Assembly: GCA_017502265.1 (NCBI GenBank)
Contig: JAFVVI010000012.1
Location: 1 to 49,227, forward strand
DNA length: 49,227 nucleotides
Direction: 5' to 3'
Source of the DNA: Oscillospiraceae bacterium
GTDB lineage: Bacteria; Bacillota; Clostridia; Oscillospirales; Oscillospiraceae
In this document: one piece after another, positions 24,478 to 32,570 of the stretch
How positions within the stretch are numbered: the stretch's first letter is position 1
Layout of the letters: the number at the start of each line of letters is the position of its first letter
Program-made: the position numbers and the translations under genes
The notes under the pieces: model-generated
Databases searched by the model: none
Told to the model about the DNA's origin: nothing
What the model saw: the letters and a program-made list of their open reading frames with translations, nothing else

Positions 24478-25753
24478 AATTTATAATTACGGGCAGGTCT
24501 CAAACGACGAGATCTTCGCCCGGGACAATATTGCCGCCAATGTGGAGGGTGTGGTGACCCAGATCGTTGCCACCGTGGCCCAGCAGGGCGACAAGGCCCT
24601 CTTTGCTTACGCGGCCCAATTCGATAAGGTAAATCTGACCGCCTTGGAAGTGACCCAAGGGGAAATCGACGAGGCATTTGCTGCCGTCGAGCCGGAATTT
24701 CTGGAAATTCTCCGGGAGGCGGCGGCCAACATCCGCGCCTACCACGAAAAGCAGGTGCGCAACAGCTTCGTGCTGAATGAAAAGGACGGCGTGGTCATCG
24801 GCCAGAAGGTGACCCCCATTGAAAAGGTGGGCCTGTATGTGCCCGGCGGCACGGCGGCTTACCCCTCCACGGTGCTGATGGACTCTATTCCCGCCAAGAT
24901 CGCCGGCTGCGCCCAGATCGTGATGGTGACTCCCCCCGGCAAGGACGGCAAAGTGAACCCTGTGATCCTGGCGGCGGCAAAGATCGCCGGGGTGGACCGC
25001 ATCTTTAAGGTCGGCGGCGCGCAAGCGGTGGCCGCTTTGGCCTACGGCACGGAGAGTATTCCCAAGGTGGATAAAATTGTCGGCCCGGGCAACGCCTATG
25101 TGGCGGAGGCCAAAAAGCAGGTCTTCGGCCGGGTGTCCATCGATATGATCGCCGGCCCCAGCGAGATCTTGGTGGTGGCAGATTCCACGGCCAATCCCCG
25201 GTTTGTGGCGGCAGATCTACTCTCCCAGGCCGAGCACGATAAAATGGCCAGCGCGGTGCTGGTCACCGACAGCCGGGCATTTGCCGAACAGGTAAGCGAA
25301 GAACTGGAGATTCAAATTCCCCAGCTTCCCAGAGCGGAGATCGCCCGGGCATCCATCGACAATAACGGCAAGATCATCGTAGCCGAGGGCAATTTGATGC
25401 TGGCTATCGACATTGCCAATCAGATCGCCCCGGAGCATTTGGAACTGTGCGTGGACAATCCCTTTGATTATTTGGACAAGGTCAAGCACGCCGGCTCGAT
25501 CTTTATGGGCAAGTACTGCCCCGAGGCTTTGGGCGACTACTTTGCCGGCCCTAACCACACCCTGCCCACCAGCGGTACGGCCCGGTTCTCGTCGCCCCTG
25601 TCTGTGGACGATTTTGTGAAGAAGACCCAGTTTACTTACTATACCCAAACCGCCTTGGAGGCTGTGGCAGACAAGATTGCTTTCTTTGCCCACAAAGAGG
25701 GGCTGGATGCCCACGCCAAGAGCGCGACCATTCGTTTCGAGGATAAAAAATGA
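24470..25753 (+). CDS. hisD: Histidinol dehydrogenase
   Basis: 427 residues; last two oxidation steps from L-histidinol to L-histidine with NAD. GLYVPGGTAAYPSTVLM, VGPGNAYVAEAKKQVFGRVSIDMIAGPSE, SQAEHD and GPNHTLPTSGTARF (catalytic and zinc residues) are all present. It starts with GTG inside the end of hisG (8-base overlap), with AGGTGA upstream. Confidence 0.97.
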   Translation: MIKIYNYGQVSNDEIFARDNIAANVEGVVTQIVATVAQQGDKALFAYAAQFDKVNLTALEVTQGEIDEAFAAVEPEFLEILREAAANIRAYHEKQVRNSFVLNEKDGVVIGQKVTPIEKVGLYVPGGTAAYPSTVLMDSIPAKIAGCAQIVMVTPPGKDGKVNPVILAAAKIAGVDRIFKVGGAQAVAALAYGTESIPKVDKIVGPGNAYVAEAKKQVFGRVSIDMIAGPSEILVVADSTANPRFVAADLLSQAEHDKMASAVLVTDSRAFAEQVSEELEIQIPQLPRAEIARASIDNNGKIIVAEGNLMLAIDIANQIAPEHLELCVDNPFDYLDKVKHAGSIFMGKYCPEALGDYFAGPNHTLPTSGTARFSSPLSVDDFVKKTQFTYYTQTALEAVADKIAFFAHKEGLDAHAKSATIRFEDKK

Positions 25754-26814
25754 GCAGATATTTTACAGATAAATTTGCCTCTCTGACCCCCTACACCCCC
25801 GGCGAGCAGCCCAGAGATATGCAATATGTGAAGCTGAATACCAACGAATCTCCCTTCCCGCCCTCACCGGCGGTTGCCGCGGCGGTTGCCGCCGAATGCG
25901 GCAAATTGCAGTTGTATTCCGACCCGGAAAGCACCGCCCTGCGGGCAAAATTGGCGGAGGTTTACGGGGTAAAGCCTACCCAGGTGCTGGTGTCCAATGG
26001 CTCTGACGAGGCGCTGAACTTTGCCTTTATGGCCTTTGCTGATACCCATTCGCCCCTGGCTTTCCCGGATATTACATATGGCTTTTACCCGGTTTTTGCC
26101 GAACTCAATCACATTCCCTATACGCAAATTCCGCTGAAAGAGGATTTTTCCATCGACCCGGCAGACTATATGGCCATCGGCAAGACCGTGGTCATCGCCA
26201 ACCCCAACGCCCCCACTGGCCTGTGCCTGCCCCTTGCCGAGATTGAGAAAATCGTCAAGAGCAATCCCGACAATGTGGTGATCGTGGACGAGGCCTATGT
26301 GGACTTCGGCGGGGAAAGCGCTGTGAAGCTGGTGGATTCCTACGAGAATCTGCTGGTGATTCAGACCTTCTCCAAATCCCGGTCTATGGCCGGCGCCCGG
26401 CTGGGCTTTGCTATCGGCAGCGAACAGCTCATTGCCGATCTGAACACCCTCCGCTACTCCACCAACCCCTATAATGTCAACAGAATGACGGAGTTTGCCG
26501 GCGTGGCGGCATTGGAAGAGGACGATTATTATAAGCAGAACGCCCAGACCATTATGGCAAACCGCCGGTGGACTATAGAGCAGCTGGAACGCTTAGGCTT
26601 TACCGTGCTACCCTCCAAGGCAAATTTCCTCTTTGCAAAGTCTGACCGCATTCACGGTGAGAAACTGTACAAGGAACTCAAAGCCCGGGGCGTACTGGTG
26701 CGGCACTTTACCAAGGAGCGGATCGCGCCCTTTGTCCGCATCACCATCGGCACTATGGCCCAAATGGAAAAACTTATTGAGACCATAAAAGATATTTTGG
26801 AGGCATCACTATGA
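25750..26814 (+). CDS. hisC: Histidinol-phosphate aminotransferase
   Basis: 354 residues, PLP fold type I. KLNTNESPFPPSP is the family N-terminal motif, NPNAPTGLCLP and VIVDEAYVDFGGE bind PLP, and the Schiff-base lysine is in TFSKSRSMAGARLGFAIG. Converts imidazole-acetol phosphate with glutamate to histidinol phosphate. ATGA overlap with hisD. Confidence 0.96.
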   Translation: MSRYFTDKFASLTPYTPGEQPRDMQYVKLNTNESPFPPSPAVAAAVAAECGKLQLYSDPESTALRAKLAEVYGVKPTQVLVSNGSDEALNFAFMAFADTHSPLAFPDITYGFYPVFAELNHIPYTQIPLKEDFSIDPADYMAIGKTVVIANPNAPTGLCLPLAEIEKIVKSNPDNVVIVDEAYVDFGGESAVKLVDSYENLLVIQTFSKSRSMAGARLGFAIGSEQLIADLNTLRYSTNPYNVNRMTEFAGVAALEEDDYYKQNAQTIMANRRWTIEQLERLGFTVLPSKANFLFAKSDRIHGEKLYKELKARGVLVRHFTKERIAPFVRITIGTMAQMEKLIETIKDILEASL

Positions 26815-27401
26815 GAACTGCCGAAATTAAGCGTACCACCGCAGAGACAGATATCTGTCTGCAATTGAATTTGGACGGCACCGGCCTGTCCGACTGCCGC
26901 ACCGGCTGCGGCTTTTTAGACCATATGCTGACCCTGTTTGCCAAGCACGGCCGGTTTGACTTAAATATTACCTGCGTGGGAGATACCCATGTGGATTACC
27001 ACCATACTGTAGAGGATATCGGCATCTGCTTAGGCAAGGCCTTTGCCCAGGGCTTAGGGGATAAGAAGGGCATCATTCGCTACGGCGATACCACTCTGGC
27101 TATGGACGAGAGCTTGATTCTGACGGCGGTGGATATCTCCGGCCGCAGCGGCTGCTATTACGCATTGCAGATCCCCACCGAGAAGGTGGGCGACTTTGAC
27201 ACCGAGCTGTGCCAGGAGTTTCTGATTGCCTTTGCCCGGGATGCAGGCCTGACTCTCCATGTCCGCCAGCTGGCCGGCAGCAATTCCCACCACATTATTG
27301 AGGGCACTTTCAAATCCCTTGCCCGGAGTATGAAAAAGGCCGTGGCAATCGATAAAGCCTTTGCCGACGAAATTCCTTCCACAAAGGGGATCTTAGGATG
27401 A
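26811..27401 (+). CDS. hisB: Imidazoleglycerol-phosphate dehydratase
   Basis: 196 residues, monofunctional form without the phosphatase domain. GCGFLDHMLTLFAKHGRFDL, DYHHTVEDIGICLG and SNSHHIIEGTFKSLARS are the two manganese-binding HHxxE repeats. The missing phosphatase step is supplied by the PHP-type enzyme at the operon end. Four-base overlap with hisC. Confidence 0.97.
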   Translation: MRTAEIKRTTAETDICLQLNLDGTGLSDCRTGCGFLDHMLTLFAKHGRFDLNITCVGDTHVDYHHTVEDIGICLGKAFAQGLGDKKGIIRYGDTTLAMDESLILTAVDISGRSGCYYALQIPTEKVGDFDTELCQEFLIAFARDAGLTLHVRQLAGSNSHHIIEGTFKSLARSMKKAVAIDKAFADEIPSTKGILG

Positions 27402-28018
27402 TCGCAGTTGTAGATTACGGCGTGGGAAACCTATTTTCCCTTTGCTCCTCGCTAAAGCGGATCGGCGCGGATGCCATCGTTACCTCTGTCCCGGAGATGA
27501 TCCGCAAGGCCGATAAGGTGATCCTGCCCGGCGTGGGCGCGTTTGCCGACGCGGCAAAGAAGCTGCGGGATTCGGGCCTGGATAAAATCATAATAGAACA
27601 GGCGGCCCGGGGCAAGGAAATTATGGGCATTTGCCTGGGTATGCAGCTCTTGTTTGAAAAAAGCTATGAATTCGGCGAGCATACCGGCCTTGGCCTGCTG
27701 AAGGGCAGCGTCATCGGTATGGAGGGCACGATCCCCGCCGAGCTGAAGATTCCCCATATCGGCTGGAACGCCCTGTCTTTTTGTAAGGAAAGTAAGCTCC
27801 TGCGCTATGTTAAGGAGGGGGACTGCGTGTATTTTGTCCACTCCTTCTATGTAGACCCCAGCGCGGAAAGCGTAGTGGCAACCGCCCAGTACGGCAAGGC
27901 CGTCACCGCCGCGGTACAGAAGGAAAATGTGATGGGCTGCCAGTTCCACCCGGAAAAAAGCGGAGAAGTGGGCCTTAGCATCCTGCGGGCCTTTTGCGAA
28001 AGGGAGGATGGGGTATGA
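27398..28018 (+). CDS. hisH: Imidazole glycerol phosphate synthase, glutaminase subunit
   Basis: 206 residues, class I glutamine amidotransferase. VDYGVGNLFS at the N-terminus, nucleophile Cys in GICLGMQLLFE and the His-Glu pair in CQFHPEKSG form the catalytic triad. Delivers ammonia to HisF. Unlike many operons hisH directly follows hisB. Confidence 0.96.
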   Translation: MIAVVDYGVGNLFSLCSSLKRIGADAIVTSVPEMIRKADKVILPGVGAFADAAKKLRDSGLDKIIIEQAARGKEIMGICLGMQLLFEKSYEFGEHTGLGLLKGSVIGMEGTIPAELKIPHIGWNALSFCKESKLLRYVKEGDCVYFVHSFYVDPSAESVVATAQYGKAVTAAVQKENVMGCQFHPEKSGEVGLSILRAFCEREDGV

Positions 28019-28728
28019 TCTTATTCCCGGCCATTGATTTATTTGAGAAGAAAGCCGTGCGGCTTTACAAGGGCGATTACGCCAACATGACCGTCTATAG
28101 CGAAAACCCCATTGAGATCGCCCGGGATTTTGAAGATAAGGGCTGCACCCATATCCATATGGTAGACTTAGAGGGCGCAAAGGATGGCACTACCCCCAAT
28201 ATTTCCATTGTGGAGCAGGTGGCGAAAGAGACCTCCCTGTTTGTGGAGATTGGCGGCGGCATCCGCAGTATGGAAACTGTGGCGCGGTATCTGCAGGCCG
28301 GCGTTTCCCGGGTGATTCTGGGCACGGCGGCAGTAAACGATGAGACCTTTTTGCGGGAAGCCGTTGCCAAGTACGGTGACAAAATTGCCGTGGGCGCAGA
28401 TGTGAAGGACGGCTATATCGCCATTAAGGGCTGGCTGGAAAAATCCCACCTGACCTTAGAAGGCTTCTTAGAGAAAATGCAGGCCATCGGCGTGAAAAAC
28501 ATCATCTGCACCGACATTTCCAAGGACGGCGCCATGCAGGGCACCAACCTTGCCTTGTACCGGCAGCTTTCGGAGAAGTTCCGGCTGGATATTACCGCCT
28601 CCGGCGGCGTGTCCACCATGGAGGATATTCGTCAGCTGCGAAAAATGGATCTCTACGGCGCTATCATCGGCAAGGCCTATTACACCGGCGCCATCGATCT
28701 GGCGGAAGCTTTGGAGGTGGCAAAATGA
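28015..28728 (+). CDS. hisA: ProFAR isomerase
   Basis: 237 residues, beta-alpha barrel. LFPAIDLFEKKAVRLYKGDY carries the catalytic Asp, IGGGIRSMETV and ICTDISKDGAMQGTNL the second half-barrel phosphate site and catalytic Asp. The start is at 28015, overlapping the hisH stop as ATGA, after AGGGAGGATGGGGT; an earlier in-frame start would lie inside hisH. Confidence 0.96.
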   Translation: MILFPAIDLFEKKAVRLYKGDYANMTVYSENPIEIARDFEDKGCTHIHMVDLEGAKDGTTPNISIVEQVAKETSLFVEIGGGIRSMETVARYLQAGVSRVILGTAAVNDETFLREAVAKYGDKIAVGADVKDGYIAIKGWLEKSHLTLEGFLEKMQAIGVKNIICTDISKDGAMQGTNLALYRQLSEKFRLDITASGGVSTMEDIRQLRKMDLYGAIIGKAYYTGAIDLAEALEVAK

Positions 28729-29483
28729 TTACAAAACGCATTATTCCCTGCCTGGATATCAAAAACGGCCGGGTGGTGAAAGGCACGAATTTTCAAGGCC
28801 TTTCCGATGTGTCCTCCCCGGTGGAGTTGGCAAAGCTCTATTCCGACAACGGCGCGGACGAACTGGTGTTTTATGATATCACCGCCTCCGCCGAGGGCCG
28901 GCAGCTGTTTACCGATGTGCTGTGCCAGGTGGCGTCCCAGATCTTTATTCCCCTGACTGTGGGCGGCGGCATCAATACGGTTGCGGACTTTGACCGGGTG
29001 TTAAAGTGCGGCGCGGACAAGGTCAGCGTCAATTCCGGCGCGATCCGCAATCCCCAGCTGATCTATGAAGCCGCCCAGAAATATGGCAGCCAGTGCGTGG
29101 TGCTGTCAGCGGATATCAAGCGGGTGGACGGCCAGTTCCGGGTCTTTGCCAAGGGCGGCAGAGAGGATACCGGCATGGAGGCCATCGCGTGGATCAAAAA
29201 AGGCGTGGCTTTGGGTGCCGGTGAGGTGGTGGTCAACTCCATCGACACCGACGGCGTGAAGCAGGGCTTTGACATTGAAATGCTCCGGGCGGTGTGCGAT
29301 GCGGTGAATGTGCCGGTGATCGCCTCCGGCGGCGCAGGCGCAGTGGAGCACTTTACGGACCTGTTCCGGGCCATTCCTACCATCGATGCGGCTTTGGCAG
29401 CCTCGGTGTTCCATTTCGGACAGATCCAGATTCCCGATCTGAAGCAAGAACTCAGAAACAACGACATTATTGTGAGGTTATAA
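28725..29483 (+). CDS. hisF: Imidazole glycerol phosphate synthase, cyclase subunit
   Basis: 252 residues. RIIPCLDIKNGRVVKGTNFQGL contains the catalytic Asp (near residue 11), TVGGGINTVADF and SADIKRVDGQFRVF, NSIDTDGVKQGFD (second Asp) and IASGGAGAVEHF complete the barrel. Works with HisH. Four-base overlap with hisA. Confidence 0.97.
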   Translation: MITKRIIPCLDIKNGRVVKGTNFQGLSDVSSPVELAKLYSDNGADELVFYDITASAEGRQLFTDVLCQVASQIFIPLTVGGGINTVADFDRVLKCGADKVSVNSGAIRNPQLIYEAAQKYGSQCVVLSADIKRVDGQFRVFAKGGREDTGMEAIAWIKKGVALGAGEVVVNSIDTDGVKQGFDIEMLRAVCDAVNVPVIASGGAGAVEHFTDLFRAIPTIDAALAASVFHFGQIQIPDLKQELRNNDIIVRL

Positions 29484-29484
29484 T

Positions 29485-30135
29485 ATGCTCTCCATTGACA
29501 AACTGAAATTTGACGAAAAGGGCCTGATCCCTGCGGTGGTGGTGGATGCCGTCACCAAGAAGGTGCTGACCGTGGCCTATATGAACAAGGAAAGCCTGGA
29601 GGTGTCCATGGAAAAGGGTTTGACCTGCTTCTGGAGCCGCTCCCGGCAGGAACTGTGGCTTAAGGGCGAGACCAGCGGCAACTACCAGCACATCGTTTCC
29701 ATCACCGCCGACTGCGACGGCGACGCTCTGGTGGTAATGGTGGAAAAGGATGGCCCGGCCTGCCATACCGGCACCGATTCCTGCTTTACCAATCCTGTTT
29801 GGGAAAGCGAAACGCTGCAGGAATTCAGCCTGCAGGGGCTGTATGATATGCTGGTGGGCCGCAACGAGACCCGCCCCGAGGGCTCTTACACCACCTACCT
29901 CTTTGAAAAGGGTATTGATAAGATCCTGAAAAAGGTGGGCGAGGAGTGCACTGAGGTCATTATTGCCGGCAAGGCCGATGATAAGAAGGAAACCGTGTAC
30001 GAGCTGGCAGACCTTGCGTATCACGCAATGGTGCTGATGGTGCAGATGGGCATTACCGTGGAAGATGTCCACAAGGAGCTGGCCTCCCGGCACATCATCG
30101 ACCACAAGGTCAAGCAGGAGAAGATGACCAAATGA
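29485..30135 (+). CDS. hisI: Bifunctional PRA-CH / PRA-PH
   Basis: 216 residues, fused HisIE. The N-terminal PRA-CH cyclohydrolase half (about 1-115) has CFWSRSRQELWLKGETSGN and zinc/metal residues DCDGDALV and CHTGTDSCF. The C-terminal PRA-PH pyrophosphohydrolase half (about 125-205) has YTTYLFEKGIDKILKKVGEE and ELADLAYHAMVLM. Catalyses the second and third steps. One base separates it from hisF. Confidence 0.96.
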   Translation: MLSIDKLKFDEKGLIPAVVVDAVTKKVLTVAYMNKESLEVSMEKGLTCFWSRSRQELWLKGETSGNYQHIVSITADCDGDALVVMVEKDGPACHTGTDSCFTNPVWESETLQEFSLQGLYDMLVGRNETRPEGSYTTYLFEKGIDKILKKVGEECTEVIIAGKADDKKETVYELADLAYHAMVLMVQMGITVEDVHKELASRHIIDHKVKQEKMTK

Positions 30136-30896
30136 TTCCCGCCAACTATCACACCCACACCCATTTTTGCGACGGCAAAAACTCCCCGGAGGAACTGGTG
30201 CAGGCGGCCATCCGGCTGGGCTGTCCGGCCATTGGCTTTTCCGGCCATTCCCACACCCCCTTTGACGGCAGCTTCTGTATGTCCCGGGAGGATACCCGGG
30301 TCTATATCGATGAGGTCCGGGGGCTGCAGAAGAAATATGGGGACAAAATCAAAATTTTGCTGGGCATTGAGCAGGATTACGATTCCCCGGAATCCACGGC
30401 AGGGTATGATTATGTGATCGGCTCGGTCCATTATGTAAAAAAGGACGGGCAGTATCTGTCTGTGGACGAGAGCCGGGAAAGCCAGATTGCTATTGCAGAG
30501 CAGTTTTACGGCGGCGATTTTTACAGCTTTGCCGAGGATTATTACCGGGCGGTGGCGGATGTGTACCGCAAGACCCGGTGTCAGATCATCGGCCACTTTG
30601 ACCTGATCGCCAAGTTCAATAGAAGCGGCGACCTGTTCGACCCCAAACATCCCCGGTATCAGGCGGCGGCCCAAAAGGCGCTGGACGCCCTGTTGGAGAC
30701 CCCGGCGGTTTTGGAAGTGAACACCGGCGCTATGGCCCGGGGGTATACCACCGAGCCGTACCCGTCCAAGGATATCCTCACCCGGTGGCTGGCAGCCGGC
30801 AAGGAAGTGATCTTTTCTTCCGACTGCCACGACGCAGACAACCTGCTCTTTGGCTACGATGCCTATGAGGCCCATGTAGCGGCCTGCCGGAAATAA
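30132..30896 (+). CDS. hisJ: Histidinol-phosphatase, PHP family
   Basis: 254 residues. NYHTHTHFCDGKNSPEE is the PHP metal site I; FSGHSHTPFD, LLGIEQDYD, VIGSVHYV, IIGHFDLI and FSSDCHDADN are the remaining metal-binding motifs. It removes phosphate from histidinol phosphate, filling the step that monofunctional HisB does not cover, so the operon encodes the full pathway from PRPP. ATGA overlap with hisI. Confidence 0.95.
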   Translation: MIPANYHTHTHFCDGKNSPEELVQAAIRLGCPAIGFSGHSHTPFDGSFCMSREDTRVYIDEVRGLQKKYGDKIKILLGIEQDYDSPESTAGYDYVIGSVHYVKKDGQYLSVDESRESQIAIAEQFYGGDFYSFAEDYYRAVADVYRKTRCQIIGHFDLIAKFNRSGDLFDPKHPRYQAAAQKALDALLETPAVLEVNTGAMARGYTTEPYPSKDILTRWLAAGKEVIFSSDCHDADNLLFGYDAYEAHVAACRK

Positions 30897-30900
30897 AATA

Positions 30901-30924
30901 GCCGCCGACCATCCGGTCGGCGGC
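30901..30924 (+). terminator. Terminator of the histidine operon
   Basis: A perfect 10-bp GC-rich stem GCCGCCGACC / GGTCGGCGGC with loop ATCC, three bases after the hisJ stop; the tail TGCTGTTTTA is only moderately T-rich. Confidence 0.75.
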
Positions 30925-30953
30925 TGCTGTTTTATAGCATATTTTACTAAGAT

Positions 30954-31550
30954 CTATCTGCGATATTTTGTCCTGTATCCGTGGTTTTCTTGAGGTCTTA
31001 AATCATTGGGATACATAATGTCCGAATAAATATCCTTCTGAAGCTTTTTCACAAGCTGGTATACCTCTGTATAGTTCGAAATGCTGTTGATGTGAAGGAT
31101 AGCAGGCATTCCCTTATTTGTCATTTGATTTGTAGTGATTTGAATATCACCCACATGGAACATCTGATCAAAAACACCTCTGTGCAAATTTACACGGGAC
31201 AGTTCTGCAAATGTTTTTGTCTCAAGATGCATTGTAAAAATTCCGCTGGAAATATAAACTGCATGATCTGTAACAATGTAATATGTGTTTTTGTATTTCC
31301 TGAAGGAGAAGATAACACCGGATAGATAGATCCACACAGGCATCATGTGGAATAACATAAAGGGTGTCATGATAGAAGGAAAGTCCCCTGAGGCAAGTCC
31401 CAAAAATCCAACATCAATGACTGCCCAAATAATGGCAACCGGCAAAAGAGGGTTGATGATGCTTTCAAAAATAAAACATCTTTTGTCCGGTTTTCCCTCG
31501 TAGAGAACCGTTTCGTCGTTTCCGACCATACTTTTTAATTCTTCTACCAT
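30954..31550 (-). CDS. PH-domain (bPH2-like) membrane protein
   Basis: 198 residues, AT-rich coding. DETVLYEGKPDKRCFIFE at the start, two hydrophobic segments (about 32-53 and 62-85), then KYKNTYYIVTDHAVYISSGIF, a strand pattern typical of bacterial pleckstrin-homology-like bPH2 (YdbS/YdbT-type) domains, followed by LSRVNLHRGVFDQMFHVGDIQI. Role unknown; family members are often at the membrane. AAAGGAGCAATCAAT precedes the ATG. Base composition differs clearly from the his operon, suggesting recent acquisition. Confidence 0.75.
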   Translation of the reverse strand: MVEELKSMVGNDETVLYEGKPDKRCFIFESIINPLLPVAIIWAVIDVGFLGLASGDFPSIMTPFMLFHMMPVWIYLSGVIFSFRKYKNTYYIVTDHAVYISSGIFTMHLETKTFAELSRVNLHRGVFDQMFHVGDIQITTNQMTNKGMPAILHINSISNYTEVYQLVKKLQKDIYSDIMYPNDLRPQENHGYRTKYRR

Positions 31551-31609
31551 ATTGATTGCTCCTTTTGGTGTTTCAGAGTAGATTCAAGTTTAGCAAACTG
31601 TTTTCCTGA

Positions 31610-31638
31610 ATTATATATCGATAGATCATAGAAATCAA
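31610..31638 (-). promoter_or_regulatory. Promoter for the PH-domain gene
   Basis: Minus-strand TTGATT (31633-31638), 17-base spacer, TATAAT (31610-31615). Its -35 box overlaps the last codons of the upstream membrane protein gene. Confidence 0.65.
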
Positions 31639-32132
31639 GAATTTTTCCATTTCAAGAAACGCATCCATTTCTTGTGGACTAGACACCACACTATTGTGTT
31701 CAGTGTTACGAAAATCAAGCCATCACGAAGCAAATAAATCACCGTAACAATAATGAAACGCAAAAAGGGGGAGTTTACAGATATTGCCATTGACACAGAG
31801 TAGATTAAATCAATGGTTAAAAAAGCTAAGAGATGTACAAGGTTATCTTTGGATATAAATGTGTTTTTAAAATCTTTCACGAATGAAAAAGTATCCTCGG
31901 TAAATGAATTAACATATGCGCTTTTGATGGGAGAATTCTCGCAGCGGAATGTAAATAAAAGCTTGAAACTAATAAGACCGCCTAAAATAGCACACACAAT
32001 ATCTCTGGCTGATTCTGGGATCAAATTGCGAAATATCAAATGCCAAAGGAATACACATATAGCACCTAAAAGCGCAAAAAGGACAACAAAGAGAAATGTA
32101 AAAAGCAGTTGTTTAAAATATAGTTTTACCAT
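31635..32132 (-). CDS. Unrecognised small membrane protein behind a structured leader
   Basis: 165 residues, AT-rich, four or five hydrophobic segments (about 6-30, 42-60, 88-110, 118-150) with basic loops and a basic end (KKWMRFLKWKNS). I do not recognise a family. The start MVKLYFKQ is set by GGAGG seven bases upstream; the frame is open for 36 more codons, but those would have to run through a terminator hairpin and lack a site. Its transcript starts with an unusual structured leader (32133-32304), and the PH-domain gene follows with its own promoter. Confidence 0.7.
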   Translation of the reverse strand: MVKLYFKQLLFTFLFVVLFALLGAICVFLWHLIFRNLIPESARDIVCAILGGLISFKLLFTFRCENSPIKSAYVNSFTEDTFSFVKDFKNTFISKDNLVHLLAFLTIDLIYSVSMAISVNSPFLRFIIVTVIYLLRDGLIFVTLNTIVWCLVHKKWMRFLKWKNS

Positions 32133-32304
32133 TTTGTTTCCTCCAAATAAAAAGTGCGCAGCCGAAGCTGCGCACGAAAAATGCAGCTCCGATTGCTGCG
32201 ACACAATTCCAGACACACCGAAAGTATGCTGAATGAGCATGCATTTTTACCAAAATAAAAATGCACACTTTCGGTCAATGTCATTCGTATGGAATTGTGT
32301 CGCA
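32133..32304 (-). promoter_or_regulatory. Candidate attenuator leader: nested inverted repeat plus tandem terminators
   Basis: On the minus strand the predicted transcript starts near 32303 and immediately enters a 108-base nested palindrome: TGCGACACAATTCC (32291-32304 vs 32197-32210, perfect 14-base arms), CCGAAAGT (32267-32274 vs 32218-32225), and TGCATTTTTA (32240-32249 vs 32256-32265), with a 6-base loop. Next come a GCAGC/GCTGC hairpin with five Us, then a 9-bp GTGCGCAGC-TTCG-GCTGCGCAC hairpin with UUUUUAUUU that abuts the Shine-Dalgarno GGAGG. Competing pairings (CGCAGC with GCTGCG) could form an antiterminator. Alternatively the palindrome is a MITE. Confidence 0.55.
32145..32175 (-). 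terminator. Terminator hairpin just upstream of the Shine-Dalgarno
   Basis: A perfect 9-bp stem GTGCGCAGC/GCTGCGCAC with TTCG tetraloop (32154-32175) and the U-tract TTTTTATTT (32145-32153), ending one base before GGAGG (32140-32144). A full-strength terminator within 13 bases of a start codon is best explained by regulated read-through. Confidence 0.75.
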
Positions 32305-32309
32305 CAAGT

Positions 32310-32338
32310 ATTTTATCACACTCTTTTCTATGTTGCAA
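32310..32338 (-). promoter_or_regulatory. Promoter firing into the structured leader
   Basis: Minus-strand TTGCAA (32333-32338), 17-base spacer, TAAAAT (32310-32315). The expected start, about seven bases downstream, coincides with the first bases of the 14-base terminal repeat. Confidence 0.65.
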
Positions 32339-32394
32339 CATAAAAAGCAGTTTGTTCGGCTTCTATATTAATGGTGCAACTTTTGCCGATGAGT

Positions 32395-32515
32395 CAAAGC
32401 CTTCCCTTTGAGGGGAAGGGGGACCGCGATAGCGGTGGATGAGGTGTTGATTTGTGTTGCAGAAACCGCATCAGTCACCTGCGGTGACAGCTTCTCGTTC
32501 CCGGAGAAGCCTTTG
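32395..32515. repeat. Palindromic intergenic repeat, family C
   Basis: Two related halves in opposite orientation: CAAAGCCTTCC...GGTGGATGAGG on the left and CCGCATCAGTCACC...GAGAAGCCTTTG on the right, each with inner hairpins (CTTCCCTTTGAGGGGAAG, ACCGCGATAGCGGT, CACCTGCGGTG). Similar AAGCCTTCCCC-type intergenic palindromes are widespread in gut Clostridia in my experience; this copy lies between the leader promoter and the phosphatase promoter. Confidence 0.6.
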
Positions 32516-32544
32516 TTGCAATTCCTGCGTTTTCGTGGTATAAT
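32516..32544 (+). promoter_or_regulatory. Promoter for the tyrosine phosphatase
   Basis: TTGCAA (32516-32521), 17-base spacer, TATAAT (32539-32544), directly abutting repeat C. Confidence 0.7.
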
Positions 32545-32570
32545 ACCTTCAATGAAAGCGAGGAATTTGT

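Noticed and set aside
32395..32515. CRISPR array or riboswitch at the palindromic cluster
   Set aside because: There are no regularly spaced direct repeats with unique spacers; the two halves are inverted relatives, fitting an intergenic palindromic repeat.
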